Assembly (NCBI RefSeq): GCF_014696825.1
Contig: NZ_JACJQU010000013.1
Location: 1 to 64,000 of the forward strand
DNA: 64,000 nt
Source of the DNA: Anabaena sphaerica FACHB-251
GTDB lineage: Bacteria > Cyanobacteriota > Cyanobacteriia > Cyanobacteriales > Nostocaceae
Direction: 5' to 3'
Shown: positions 54,831 through 63,230 of the stretch, in pieces
How positions within the stretch are numbered: position 1 is the stretch's first letter
Layout of the letters: each line of letters starts with the position of its first letter
Notes under the pieces: model-generated
Seen by the model: only the letters and a program-made list of their open reading frames with translations
What the model was told of the DNA's origin: nothing
Databases searched by the model: none
Position numbers and translations under genes: made by a program

Positions 54831-54908
54831 GGCTTACAAACAACAATAATAATGATCCACCTTAATTTATCCGGAGTATGGCATGAAAACCAAGAAGATC
54901 CAAATTAG

Positions 54909-54966
54909 TAGATGCACCCTGATAACTAATCTCCCCTAGCTGGCTAACACCGACTGGGGGTTTTTT
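54909..54966 (+). ncRNA. nsiR1: NsiR1 small RNA, copy 5
   Basis: Starts TAGATGCACCCTGATAACTA. The stem is CCCCTAGCTGG with CCGACTGGGGG, so one stem base (C instead of T) creates a mismatch. The RNA body otherwise equals copies 3 and 4. The spacer that follows (AAGAAATAAAAACAAACTTC) begins the 133-bp repeat unit of copies 6 and 7. Confidence 0.85.
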
Positions 54967-55041
54967 ATTAAGAAATAAAAACAAACTTCCAGGAAGGGAT
55001 TTATCCGGAGGATTGTGTCGCACCTGAGAACATTGAATTGG

Positions 55042-55099
55042 TAGATGCACCCTGATAACTAATCTCCCCTAGCTGGCTAACACTGACTGGGGGTTTTTT
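55042..55099 (+). ncRNA. nsiR1: NsiR1 small RNA, copy 6
   Basis: The stem reads CCCCTAGCTGG with CTGACTGGGGG, a further stem variation. The 133-bp unit of spacer, TCCGGA promoter and RNA start is the same as that of copy 7 to the last visible base, indicating very recent duplication. Confidence 0.85.
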
Positions 55100-55174
55100 A
55101 TTAAGAAATAAAAACAAACTTCCAGGAAGGGATTTATCCGGAGGATTGTGTCGCACCTGAGAACATTGAATTGG

Positions 55175-55232
55175 TAGATGCACCCTGATAACTAATCTCC
55201 CCTAGTTGGCTAACACCCGCTGGGGGTTTTTT
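55175..55232 (+). ncRNA. nsiR1: NsiR1 small RNA, copy 7 (distal end of array)
   Basis: The last copy has TAGATGCACCCTGATAACTA and the hairpin CCCCTAGTTGG with CCCGCTGGGGG. After its T-run unrelated sequence begins, and no further TAGATGCACC is found up to the thioredoxin-like gene. The 55233-55518 gap holds no other feature I can support. Confidence 0.85.
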
Positions 55233-55518
55233 GTAGACAAGAGCAAGTCTGCTGCCAGTGCTGTTCTCCTCTTGTTGCCACTAGGTGTTGGCTCCCAGTT
55301 TACTCCTGTTTTCTGCCAAATGCCAAGCCTAATTTCGGAATTGCTTTGATTTTATTTTGAGCCAAAGCCCAAGTTCAGAATGATTACAGCGATATATAAT
55401 AGGACTCTTAATAATTTTTCTATAATTAACGCCTGTGTGAGTCTGGTCTTTCTGTTAACATTTTATGACATATAAGAGAAAATTTTTCTATACATTATTG
55501 AGAATTTATTAGAAACAG

Positions 55519-55842
55519 ATGAGTTTAGCAGTGATTAAGTTCTCTTCTGAAGATTGCGGTATATGCCACAAGATGTCTTTTTATGACAAAAAAGTGGCTG
55601 AGGAACTGGGTTTGCAATTTATTGATGTCAAAATGCAGGATACGGCGACTTATCGTCAATATCGCCAGATTTTGCTCCATCAGTACCCTGATAAATCCCA
55701 AATGGGATGGCCTACCTATATTATATGCGATTCTCCCGAAGGAGAATTTAAGATTGTCGGTGAGGTCAAAGGTGGACATCCCAAAGGAGAATTTAGAACT
55801 CGTATCCAAGAGGTTCTAGATTCAGTTGCTAGTCAGAACTAA
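55519..55842 (+). CDS. Thioredoxin-fold protein with CGIC motif
   Basis: The 107-residue protein has a thioredoxin-like layout, with FSSEDCGICHKMSF giving a C13-G-I-C16 redox pair, then a LQFIDVKMQD strand, and GWPTYIICDS in the position of the cis-proline loop. It is likely a disulfide reductase in the cytoplasm. CGIC differs from classical CGPC, so redox potential and partner are unclear. Its stop overlaps the end of the convergent OB-like gene by 14 bp. Confidence 0.82.
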   Translation: MSLAVIKFSSEDCGICHKMSFYDKKVAEELGLQFIDVKMQDTATYRQYRQILLHQYPDKSQMGWPTYIICDSPEGEFKIVGEVKGGHPKGEFRTRIQEVLDSVASQN

Positions 55843-56062
55843 TCACTTCAAAGGATTTTACTTCTAAAACAGGACCAATCATTGCGGTTGTCATTATGTC
55901 ATCGCGTACCTTTCCTGTAACTTTAGCTGTTTGTCCTGATTGAAGCAAGTTTTTGTCAGCACTTTTAGGAATTTCGTAGGTAACTCCATCGTCTGTGACG
56001 AAAGCCCAAGCGCCAAGTCCAATATTTCGGCGTTCTATTTTGCCTGTAACTGTAATGCTCAT
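55829..56062 (-). CDS. Small OB-fold-like protein of unknown function
   Basis: From the ATG at 56062 the protein has 77 residues: MSITVTGKIERRNIGLGAWA, then FVTDDGVTYEIP and GQTAKVTGKVRDD, a pattern of short strands compatible with a small beta-barrel (OB-like). The longer frame to 56107 begins inside AGGGAAT heptamer repeats and is rejected. It overlaps the end of the thioredoxin-like gene tail to tail. Related short proteins in cyanobacteria have no assigned function to my knowledge. Confidence 0.65.
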   Translation of the reverse strand: MSITVTGKIERRNIGLGAWAFVTDDGVTYEIPKSADKNLLQSGQTAKVTGKVRDDIMTTAMIGPVLEVKSFEVISSD

Positions 56063-56063
56063 A

Positions 56064-56226
56064 AGGGAATAGGGAATAGGGAATAGGGAATAGGGAATAG
56101 GAGGCAAAAGGCAAAAGGCAAAAGTGGGTTAATTTTTCACTGTCACCTGTCACTCCTTCGGGGTTCGGCAGTTCCTCCTGGGGGAAACCCCCAAGACGGG
56201 ACTGCCTCACCTGTCACCTGTCACCT
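56064..56226. repeat. Heptamer arrays and a palindromic repeat
   Basis: Five AGGGAAT units (56064-56098) and three GGCAAAA units (56103-56123) are followed by TCACCTG units at both ends of a palindrome. The palindrome (56167-56206) has outer arms GGCAGT/ACTGCC and an inner TGGGGG-AAA-CCCCCA stem. Such composites are typical intergenic repeats of Nostocales. Confidence 0.8.
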
Positions 56227-56230
56227 ATTC

Positions 56231-58078
56231 CTAAGCTGGTTGTTCGTCGTTTTTCAATGCTAAACGTGCTAGTCCATAACACAGTAGGGCATTGATGATG
56301 AGGAAGATCCGGGCTAAGTTACCATCTCCCAAGCCCCAAAGGTTGGGATCGTAAATAGCACTGACTGTTAAAAAAGCGGTCATACCTAAAGTAGAACCAA
56401 TGGCAAACCATTTCCAACTGGAATGTCCTAACAGCAATGCTATTAAAATAATGGGAATTAACACACTGGCAAAGAGGGGATTTAAAGCACCTGTTCCCTG
56501 TATACTGTTGCCTAGTTCGGGTATGGAACTGCCCAAAACCCGGAATGGCCACTGGGGAAGGTCAAAGATGTAAATTCCTTTGAGGAAGAATAAACCAGAA
56601 CTGCCAAATATTAAGCCACTGGATAAAGACCAACTCCAAGCGAAGGGGAAGTAAACCCGTAAAAACCAAGCGAGGAGATAGGAACCGACTACCATTAATA
56701 TTTTAGGTACTAAGGCGACAACACCGCCATCAATCCAAAAACCAGGGTTGATATAACCATTATCCCGCAACCACCGGAAAAAGTCGGGAAAACTAATTTG
56801 TCCTTCACTGGCAAGTTTAACGGCTGCTTCGGCGTTAATTTGTCCAGCGCCATAATAGTTCAAACCATCATCTTGAATGACTCTAGCTGACTGTTTGAGG
56901 ACTTTTAAAATTTCCTCTGGATCTGTGACACCAGCTGCTTTGACTAATGCTGCAACACCAGCAACGTGGGGAGAGGCCATACTTGTACCTTGGAGTCCCA
57001 AAAATACGCCTTCGCCGTTTTCGTTGATGGTTTCTTGGAGAATTGCACCTGCGTCAGTACCACCAGGGGCGGAAATATCTACACCTGCGCCAAAGTTGGA
57101 ATAAGATGCTTTTTCGCCATCGGGTCCAAATGCGGAAACACCGATAACATGAGGATAACGGGCGGGATAACTAGAACCATCGGTACTTTCGTTACCTGCG
57201 GCGGCGACGATGACTACACCTTTTTTGTAGGCGTATTCGATCGCTTCTTTCATTAACTGGCTTTCACCACCACCACCTAAGCTCATGTTAATTACGTCTG
57301 CGCCGTTGTTGGCGGCAAATTTGATGGCTTCGGCAATATCGGCTACTGTGCCACCACCTTCAGCACCCAATACTTTTAAGGGCATGAGGCTGGCTTCGTA
57401 AGCAACTCCCGCTACACCATATTTATTATTGGTGGCTTGGGCTACTGTACCGGCTACATGGGTTCCATGTCCGTTGTCGTCTTTGGCTGTTTCTGTGTCG
57501 TTTACAAAGTCGTAGCCTTTGACGAATTTTGTCTCATACAAGTCTCGGACTTTGGTGATACCGGTGTCAATGACTGCAACTGTAACGCCGCTACCTTTGG
57601 TGCGAGTCCATGCGCCTTCTACGCCAATTTTGTGCAGGTTCCACTGTTTGCTGTAATATTGGTCGTTTGGCCCTGTTAATGAGGGAGTTGCTTCTTCATC
57701 ATCTTGGGGACGCAGAAAGTCTCCTAACCAGGCAGTTTCGCCGATGGGAACTGCTTTATAAATATAATTAGGCTCGATGAATTCTGTGGTTTTGGCAAAT
57801 GGGGATTTTCTTAGGTCTTTCAACCTTTGGCGATCGCCTTTGATAATATACACACTATCAGCCGCTGAAAATTGGTTATCCAGTCGGGGTGTAACGTTAT
57901 ATTGTTGAGCGATCGCCTGTAAATCCTGCTGTATTACTGTCGCTGGTATATCTTCTCGAAAATCCAGTAAAATTGTCTCAAATTCACCTTTGGTTGCCAA
58001 TCCCTGAAAATTCAGGAACCCGAACACGGCAGCAACCAAGCCGATGACAAACAAGCACAATAATATAAGTCTTCTCAT
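56231..58078 (-). CDS. Membrane-anchored subtilisin-type serine protease (S8)
   Basis: The 615-residue protein has an N-terminal signal or anchor helix (about 3-22), a propeptide region (about 30-110), and a subtilase domain (about 145-425) with D171 (VAVIDTGI), H204 (NGHGTHVAG), N296 (AAAGNES) and S366 (GTSMASPHVAG), all conserved. It then has about five membrane helices (452-606), which are unusual for secreted subtilases and suggest it stays in a membrane. The prodomain resembles that of fervidolysin-like enzymes. Substrates are unknown. It stands alone, divergent from the next gene. Confidence 0.9.
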   Translation of the reverse strand: MRRLILLCLFVIGLVAAVFGFLNFQGLATKGEFETILLDFREDIPATVIQQDLQAIAQQYNVTPRLDNQFSAADSVYIIKGDRQRLKDLRKSPFAKTTEFIEPNYIYKAVPIGETAWLGDFLRPQDDEEATPSLTGPNDQYYSKQWNLHKIGVEGAWTRTKGSGVTVAVIDTGITKVRDLYETKFVKGYDFVNDTETAKDDNGHGTHVAGTVAQATNNKYGVAGVAYEASLMPLKVLGAEGGGTVADIAEAIKFAANNGADVINMSLGGGGESQLMKEAIEYAYKKGVVIVAAAGNESTDGSSYPARYPHVIGVSAFGPDGEKASYSNFGAGVDISAPGGTDAGAILQETINENGEGVFLGLQGTSMASPHVAGVAALVKAAGVTDPEEILKVLKQSARVIQDDGLNYYGAGQINAEAAVKLASEGQISFPDFFRWLRDNGYINPGFWIDGGVVALVPKILMVVGSYLLAWFLRVYFPFAWSWSLSSGLIFGSSGLFFLKGIYIFDLPQWPFRVLGSSIPELGNSIQGTGALNPLFASVLIPIILIALLLGHSSWKWFAIGSTLGMTAFLTVSAIYDPNLWGLGDGNLARIFLIINALLCYGLARLALKNDEQPA

Positions 58079-58179
58079 ATCAACTTATCACCGCTTCTTG
58101 TCAGTTTGCACACTACGATAACTCATCTAGTGGTATTTTTGGCAAAATGGAGACTAGAAAAAATTACGAATTACGAATT

Positions 58180-58605
58180 ATGGAACGTGGTCTTTTATGG
58201 TTGCCTCTGTTAGTAGCATTTTTCTGGTTAGCTTGGCAAGGTTCAAAAGAATATCAAAAGCTTGAAGCTTATCGTACTTGGGCTGAACAATTTGAACGGG
58301 CTAAGTATGATATTTATGCGGTTATTGGTCAAAAAGGTAACGATATTACTTGGGGAAAACCCACACCACAGGGACCGATTAAACTGGAAACTTTTTCTTT
58401 ATTGGATGTTCAGGAAATTCATTTTTTGGTCAATGATAAAAAAGTAGATATAGAAAACCCACCCCAAAAAGGTAGTGTGATTGAGTTGGAATTTATATTT
58501 TCCGAATCTTCTAAATCGGTACGAGTTCCCTTTACAGAAATTCCTTTAGCAGCGGAATGGGGTAAGTTTTTGCAGAGATTTTTGCAGAATTTACAGAAAG
58601 CATAA
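58180..58605 (+). CDS. Small protein with N-terminal membrane anchor
   Basis: The 141-residue protein starts MERGLLWLPLLVAFFWLAW, giving a single membrane helix at about 4-20, followed by a soluble domain that includes QKGNDITWGKPTPQGP and a beta-rich end. No family is recognised. The ORF can be extended to 58147, but that stretch (AATTACGAATTACGAATTA) is a short tandem repeat, so I prefer 58180. It is divergent from the subtilase gene, which has a start 102 bp away. Confidence 0.65.
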   Translation: MERGLLWLPLLVAFFWLAWQGSKEYQKLEAYRTWAEQFERAKYDIYAVIGQKGNDITWGKPTPQGPIKLETFSLLDVQEIHFLVNDKKVDIENPPQKGSVIELEFIFSESSKSVRVPFTEIPLAAEWGKFLQRFLQNLQKA

Positions 58606-58783
58606 TCAGAGTGTGGGGGTTTGGGTGTAGGGTTATGACCAGGAAAATTTTTCTGTTTTTTTGAGCTTTATTAAAGGTTAATTAATAGACACTCTCCGGC
58701 TTAAAAGTTCTATACTGTCAATAATGATACAATTTATGTACTAAGTCTTTCTAAAGTTTATTGCTAAAGTTTTTCATTAATAG

Positions 58784-58813
58784 TTGACACATATTCTCAA
58801 TCAAGGCTATACT
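58784..58813 (+). promoter_or_regulatory. Consensus sigma-70 promoter of a small-RNA gene
   Basis: A perfect TTGACA (58784-58789) is followed after 18 bases by TATACT (58808-58813), close to the best housekeeping promoter in this window. No reading frame begins just downstream; instead a short sequence ends in a terminator, supporting an RNA gene. Confidence 0.7.
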
Positions 58814-58819
58814 GTTATA

Positions 58820-58890
58820 CAGTGTTCTCCTCTCTTTAAAGGATCGGCAGACGGGATTAGCCAGCGGTAGCAGGCTTGTCCCTCTTTTTT
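58820..58890 (+). ncRNA. Candidate small RNA of about 71 nt
   Basis: From the expected start near 58820 the sequence contains a pyrimidine-rich TTCTCCTCTCTTT stretch and AAAGGAT, and ends in a strong terminator: GGGATTAGCC (58853-58862) pairs with GGCTTGTCCC (58873-58882) with one mismatch and one G-U pair, followed by TCTTTTTT. There is no ATG frame of note. It does not contain the Yfr1 core ACTCCTCACAC and no NtcA site precedes it, so I do not equate it with Yfr1 or NsiR4. The pyrimidine stretch could base-pair with ribosome-binding sites of target mRNAs. Confidence 0.6.
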
Positions 58891-58951
58891 GTAATTTTTT
58901 GTAAGCAGGTAGCGAGCAGCTAAGGCTGCGCTCTCGACTCAGGTAAATCTA

Positions 58952-59081
58952 AGAGGATGTGTGAGAACCATCAAGGTTTATTCATATCCCCTCTTTCTCA
59001 GGGGATAAATTACTCAAAGTCCCCCTTTTTAAGGGAGATTTAGGGGGATATGCGAGTCTAAAAAGTTTTTAGACATCCTCT
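58952..59081. mobile_element. MITE-like element of about 130 bp
   Basis: The sequence is bounded by AGAGGATGT (58952-58960) and its exact complement ACATCCTCT (59073-59081). Inside is an AGTCCCCCTTTTTAAGGG type stretch with GGGGGA partners, which is a frequent repeat in Nostocales. It has no coding capacity. A target-site duplication is not obvious. Bases 59082-59299 hold repeat debris (GCTTGCGTGGCGTAGCCATA) and the crtH leader; no other gene is seen. Confidence 0.5.
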
Positions 59082-59299
59082 AATTAAGAGTGTCATCCTT
59101 GATACAACAGATTGCAGATCAATGAGGCTTCCGTGAGCGTCAGCCGATAGCTTGCGTGGCGTAGCCATACGGTACGAATCTAAATTGAAACCTTTATACA
59201 AAGCCAGTTTTACTCCTGAGTCCTGCTGTATATTATAAAAAACCCTATATATTCCTGTTTTGGTAGATATTCTGGCTCCTTACTCCTGAATTCTTGCTT

Positions 59300-60799
59300 A
59301 TGAATTATGAATTATTTGATGTTATTGTCATCGGTTCTGGTATTGGGGGTTTAGTAACAGCCACCCAATTAGCAGCAAAAGGAGCTAAAGTATTAGTTCT
59401 AGAGCGTTACCTCATTCCTGGAGGTAGTGCAGGTTATTTTCAACATCAAGGATATACATTTGATGTTGGTGCATCCATGATTTTTGGTTTGGGAAACAAG
59501 GGTACAACCAACTTACTCACCCACGCTTTAGAAGCTGTAAATCTTCACATAGAATCAATTACAGATCCAGTACAGATACACTATCATCTACCTAACGGTT
59601 TAAACTTGAAAGTTGACCGAGATTATGAAAAATTTTTGCAAAATTTAATTGCTTATTTCCCCAATGAAGAAAAAGGGATTCGCAGTTTTTATGATGAATG
59701 TCAAAAAGTTTTCAATAGCCTCAATAGTATAGAATTATTATCATTAGAAGAACTAGGGTATGTACTGCGGGTCTTTTTTCAGCATCCTTTAGCTTGTCTT
59801 GGTTTAGCTAAGTATTTACCCCAAAATGCGGGAGATGTGGCGCGGCGCTACATCAAAGATCCCTTATTATTAAAGTTTATTGATATTGAGTGTTACTGCT
59901 GGTCAGTAGTTCCAGCCAACATGACACCAATGATTAATGCAGGAATGGTTTTTTCTGACCGACATTATGGGGGAGTTAATTATCCTAAAGGTGGAGTAGG
60001 ACAAATTGCCCAAAAATTGGTAGAGGGTTTAGAAAAAGCTGGCGGTCAAATTCAATACCAAGCTAGGGTGACGAAAATCCTCACGGAACAGGGACGAGCT
60101 ATTGGTGTACAGTTAGCTAATGGTAAGGTTTATCACGGTAAACGCATTGTATCCAACGCCACAAGATGGGATACGTTTGAAAAGTTATTGCCAGCGGATA
60201 AAATTCCAGCTAATGAAAAAAATTGGCAACAGCAATATAAAAAATCACCCAGTTTCTTGAGTTTGCATATCGGGGTAAAAGCGTATGTTTTACCTGCTGT
60301 TACAGAATGCCATCATATTTTGCTGGAAGATTGGCAAAATATGGAATTAGCAAGAGGGACAATTTTTGTTTCTATTCCCACATTACTAGATCCAGATTTA
60401 GCACCCACAGGATACCACATTATTCATGCTTTTACACCTGACTGGATTACTGATTGGCAGGGACTTACACCCACGGAGTATGCAGAAAAAAAAGAGCAAG
60501 CAGCAGGAGAAATTATTGACCGACTAGAGCAGATTTTTCCAGGTTTAGATGCGGGGTTGGATTATATGGAAGTGGGGACACCGCTTACCCATCGTCGTTT
60601 TTTAGGTCGGGTAGATGGTACTTATGGACCCATACCCAAACGTAAGTTGTGGGGGTTATTGGCAATGCCTTTTAACCGCACAGCTATACCTAACCTTTAT
60701 TGTGTGGGAGATAGTACCTTTCCCGGTCAGGGTTTAAATGCAGTGGCTTTTTCTGGGTTTGCTTGCGCTCATCGTATTGCTGTAGATTTAGGACTTTGA
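59300..60799 (+). CDS. crtH: Carotenoid cis-trans isomerase CrtISO (CrtH)
   Basis: CrtH converts poly-cis lycopene made by the CrtP/CrtQ desaturases to all-trans lycopene for beta-carotene and xanthophyll synthesis. The 499-residue protein has an FAD-binding N-terminus (VIVIGSGIGGLVTATQLAA) with VLERYLIPGGSAGYF after it, and a C-terminal NLYCVGDSTFPGQGLNAVAF segment, which identify the CrtISO branch over other desaturases. The ATG at 59300 is preferred to a TTG two codons upstream. The Crp-family gene beside it is convergent. Confidence 0.93.
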   Translation: MNYELFDVIVIGSGIGGLVTATQLAAKGAKVLVLERYLIPGGSAGYFQHQGYTFDVGASMIFGLGNKGTTNLLTHALEAVNLHIESITDPVQIHYHLPNGLNLKVDRDYEKFLQNLIAYFPNEEKGIRSFYDECQKVFNSLNSIELLSLEELGYVLRVFFQHPLACLGLAKYLPQNAGDVARRYIKDPLLLKFIDIECYCWSVVPANMTPMINAGMVFSDRHYGGVNYPKGGVGQIAQKLVEGLEKAGGQIQYQARVTKILTEQGRAIGVQLANGKVYHGKRIVSNATRWDTFEKLLPADKIPANEKNWQQQYKKSPSFLSLHIGVKAYVLPAVTECHHILLEDWQNMELARGTIFVSIPTLLDPDLAPTGYHIIHAFTPDWITDWQGLTPTEYAEKKEQAAGEIIDRLEQIFPGLDAGLDYMEVGTPLTHRRFLGRVDGTYGPIPKRKLWGLLAMPFNRTAIPNLYCVGDSTFPGQGLNAVAFSGFACAHRIAVDLGL

Positions 60800-60817
60800 T
60801 TGAGAAAAGGCTTGAAA

Positions 60818-61405
60818 TCAAATTTCGTAATACCAAATATCCTCTTGTCGAACTACAATCCGATTCAAAGAAAGTCTATCAATCAATCCCTCTTGTTCTA
60901 ATTGTCCCAGCAAACGAGTGATAGTCACACGGGTAGAACTGATCAGTGCTGCTAAATCTTCATGTGTTAGACGCATATCTATTAAGCGTCCTTGTTCTAC
61001 CTGTGAGCCAAATTTTTTTGATAACCACGCTAATAGTTGCATCAGCATGGTTTCTACTTTTTTATGGCTGCGAATTAGCATTAATTCTTCCGCTTGCTGG
61101 ATGTGGTGAAGTAAAGTCTCTGTGAGTTGATGCCAATTATCCACAGGTAAAATTGTTACTTCTACTGTGGTTAAACATTCCATTTGATATGGTTTCATTT
61201 TTGATAAGGGTTCACCCACCACATCACCTGGACCCCATAATCCTAAAGCCACTGTCGTCCCGTCTTCTAGATAAGTATAAGTCAGCACAAAGCCGCTTTC
61301 TATTTGCCAGAGAGCATTTTTTTTAATCGGTAAAAGCGATCGCCGGGTGAAATTTTGGCGATTGCTGTTAGTAGCTGTTTGTGTAAGACCTGTGTATAAT
61401 GACAT
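60818..61405 (-). CDS. Crp/Fnr-family transcriptional regulator
   Basis: The 195-residue protein has a shortened cyclic-nucleotide-type beta-barrel (GFVLTYTYLEDG, LGLWGPGDVVGEP), a dimerisation helix, and a winged helix-turn-helix with DLAALISSTRVTITRLLGQL. It is shorter at the N-terminus than NtcA (about 220 residues) and lacks the NtcA-type recognition helix as I remember it, so it is a different family member. It probably regulates nearby or stress genes; the ligand is unknown. It converges with crtH. Confidence 0.85.
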   Translation of the reverse strand: MSLYTGLTQTATNSNRQNFTRRSLLPIKKNALWQIESGFVLTYTYLEDGTTVALGLWGPGDVVGEPLSKMKPYQMECLTTVEVTILPVDNWHQLTETLLHHIQQAEELMLIRSHKKVETMLMQLLAWLSKKFGSQVEQGRLIDMRLTHEDLAALISSTRVTITRLLGQLEQEGLIDRLSLNRIVVRQEDIWYYEI

Positions 61406-61744
61406 CAGCGGTTATATTACTAATTTCCGATGTACTAACCGTAGTATACATGATGCAGACTCTAAAAAACTATGTCTAATCGGTAATCTCTTGGCACAGA
61501 AGTTTAGATACAAGAGATTGCAGGTAAATGAAGTGCAAAATTTAAGTCAAAAATCCGGTATTAAGCGGGTTTTACTCCTGACTCGTACTGCAATTCCTAC
61601 GAAAGATGAAGCAATTTTGAGAATTATGTAAATAAACCCCGGTAAATCGATAGAGTTATGATATTTTATTATTGTAAGTGGAATGACATCACATTTAACA
61701 CTTAAAAGAAAACTAATTTCGTAAAATCCTCGTTAAGTCTATCA
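61406..61744. other. Intergenic region between the Crp-type and Rrf2 genes
   Basis: About 340 bp between divergent regulators. I see no tRNA-like or hairpin-terminator structure, and a 94-codon frame through it is not convincing. The promoters of both genes must lie here. Confidence 0.4.
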
Positions 61745-62227
61745 ATGTACAGTAGTATTCTAAATACGGACTTGAATAGCCAAAGCTACGCTCTTCTGGA
61801 TCTTTCTGCCAAGGTGGAATACGCACTATTGGCACTGTTAGAACTTGCCAGCCATCACGATAAAAAAGTCCCTCTGACTATGAACGAGATTGCTGTCAAG
61901 CAACCGATACCAGAGCGTTATCTGGAACAGATTCTGACTAACCTGCGACGTGCGGGTGTGGTGCAGAGTCAGCGTGGCTCAAAAGGTGGTTTCCTGTTGG
62001 TACGTGAACCTTGGCAGATTACTTTGCTAGAAATAGTCACTTTGGTAGAAGGGGAACGCAAAGAGAAAGAAAACTCTGAGACTCCGACTATAGAAAAAAC
62101 TTTGGTTTTGGAAATTTGGGAACAAGCTAACGCTGCTTCAATTGAGGTACTGCGTGGCTATACACTCCAAGACTTGTGTCAGGAAAGAGAAACTCGCGCT
62201 CAAAATAGTCCCATGTATTACATTTAG
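61745..62227 (+). CDS. Rrf2-family transcriptional regulator
   Basis: The 160-residue protein has the Rrf2 winged helix: SAKVEYALLALLELA, then IPERYLEQILTNLRRAGVVQ and SQRGSKGGFLLVREP with the wing. The only cysteine (near the C-terminus, QDLCQER) means no iron-sulphur cluster of the IscR kind can form. It lies 12-18 bp upstream of cysK in the same direction, so it probably senses cysteine-synthesis status, like CymR of firmicutes, which binds the synthase. That parallel is inference. Confidence 0.9.
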   Translation: MYSSILNTDLNSQSYALLDLSAKVEYALLALLELASHHDKKVPLTMNEIAVKQPIPERYLEQILTNLRRAGVVQSQRGSKGGFLLVREPWQITLLEIVTLVEGERKEKENSETPTIEKTLVLEIWEQANAASIEVLRGYTLQDLCQERETRAQNSPMYYI

Positions 62228-62245
62228 TCATCAAGAGGTATGATG

Positions 62246-63208
62246 ATGCGAATAGCAAAAAATATCACCGAGTTAGTGGGCAACACTCCGTTAGTGCAAT
62301 TAAACAAGATTCCCCAAACCTGGGGAGCATTGGCACGAATTGTTGTCAAATTAGAAAGTATGAATCCTGCGGCTTCTGTCAAAGATAGAATTGGCGTGAG
62401 CATGGTGGAAACAGCCGAAGCACAGGGCTTAATTATTCCTGGTAAAACCATTTTAGTTGAGCCGACTTCTGGAAATACAGGCATTGCTTTAGCGATGGTT
62501 GCAGCTGCTAAAGGCTACCGTCTGATTTTAAGTATGCCAGATACTATGAGCCAGGAACGACGATTGATGTTGATGGCTTATGGAGCGAAATTAGAGTTAA
62601 CACCAGGGGTTGAAGGAATGCGAGGAGCGATCGCTAAAGCCACAGAAATTGTTGCTAGAACCCCCAATGCTTATATGTTGCAACAGTTTAGCAATCCTGC
62701 TAACCCTCAAATTCATGCTCGCACCACCGCTGAAGAAATTTGGAACGATACAGATGGGGAAGTTGACATTCTGGTAGCGGGAGTAGGAACTGGAGGAACA
62801 ATTACAGGCGTTTCCGAAGTGATTAAACAACGCAAACCCAGTTTTCAAGCAGTAGCAGTTGAACCAGTCAATAGTCCAGTATTAGCAGGGGGAAAAGCCG
62901 GACCCCACAAAATTCAAGGTATCGGACCCGGATTTATTCCCGCCATTTACCGTTCAGAATTTGTTGACGAAGTCCTTCAAGTCACCGATGAACAAGCTAT
63001 TTCTTATAGTCGTCGGTTAGCAAAAGAAGAAGGATTGTTATCAGGAATTTCTACTGGTGCTGCTTTATATGCGGCGTTGCAAATCGCCAAGCGTCCAGAA
63101 AATGAAGGAAAACTGATAGTCATGGTTCAGCCTAGCTTTGGTGAACGTTACCTCAGCACTTCACTATTTAAAGACCCAGAAGAGAGTGAATGGTTGACGA
63201 AAGTTTGA
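62246..63208 (+). CDS. cysK: Cysteine synthase (O-acetylserine sulfhydrylase)
   Basis: CysK makes cysteine from O-acetylserine and sulfide using pyridoxal phosphate. The protein is 320 residues from the ATG at 62246. Three in-frame ATGs at 62240, 62243 and 62246 are possible; AAGAGG at 62233 spaces best to the third. Motifs are the PLP lysine in AASVKDRIG, the substrate loop TSGNTGIAL, and the phosphate-binding GTGGTITG. It is in one operon with the Rrf2 regulator upstream. Confidence 0.95.
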   Translation: MRIAKNITELVGNTPLVQLNKIPQTWGALARIVVKLESMNPAASVKDRIGVSMVETAEAQGLIIPGKTILVEPTSGNTGIALAMVAAAKGYRLILSMPDTMSQERRLMLMAYGAKLELTPGVEGMRGAIAKATEIVARTPNAYMLQQFSNPANPQIHARTTAEEIWNDTDGEVDILVAGVGTGGTITGVSEVIKQRKPSFQAVAVEPVNSPVLAGGKAGPHKIQGIGPGFIPAIYRSEFVDEVLQVTDEQAISYSRRLAKEEGLLSGISTGAALYAALQIAKRPENEGKLIVMVQPSFGERYLSTSLFKDPEESEWLTKV

Positions 63209-63230
63209 GAGTTTGGTCATTAGTCATTGG

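Larger units (their letters stand above)
54215..55142 (+). promoter_or_regulatory. Seven TCCGGA (DIF-type) promoter elements of the NsiR1 array
   Basis: TCCGGA occurs once before every NsiR1 copy: 54215-54220, 54460-54465, 54597-54602, 54735-54740, 54870-54875, 55004-55009 and 55137-55142. The centre lies 34-37 bases before the conserved TAGATGCACC that begins each copy. This constant spacing in otherwise divergent spacers marks it as the functional -35-region element. In PCC 7120 the same motif marks heterocyst-specific (DIF) promoters. No strong -10 box is shared. Confidence 0.75.

Noticed and set aside
54862-55183. Two minus-strand frames of 60-62 codons with repeated MHLPIQCSQVRH starts
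   Set aside because: They are reverse reads of the NsiR1 tandem units, so their similarity to each other comes from the DNA repeat.
54215-55232. CRISPR array
   Set aside because: Repeat units are 133-138 bp apart (one 245 bp), contain promoters and terminators, and spacers are repeated; this is an sRNA gene array.
58820-58890. Identification of the small RNA as Yfr1
   Set aside because: The conserved Yfr1 core ACTCCTCACAC is absent.
61347-61631. 94-codon plus-strand frame between the Crp and Rrf2 genes
   Set aside because: Overlaps the Crp gene start antisense, has no ribosome-binding site and random-looking composition.
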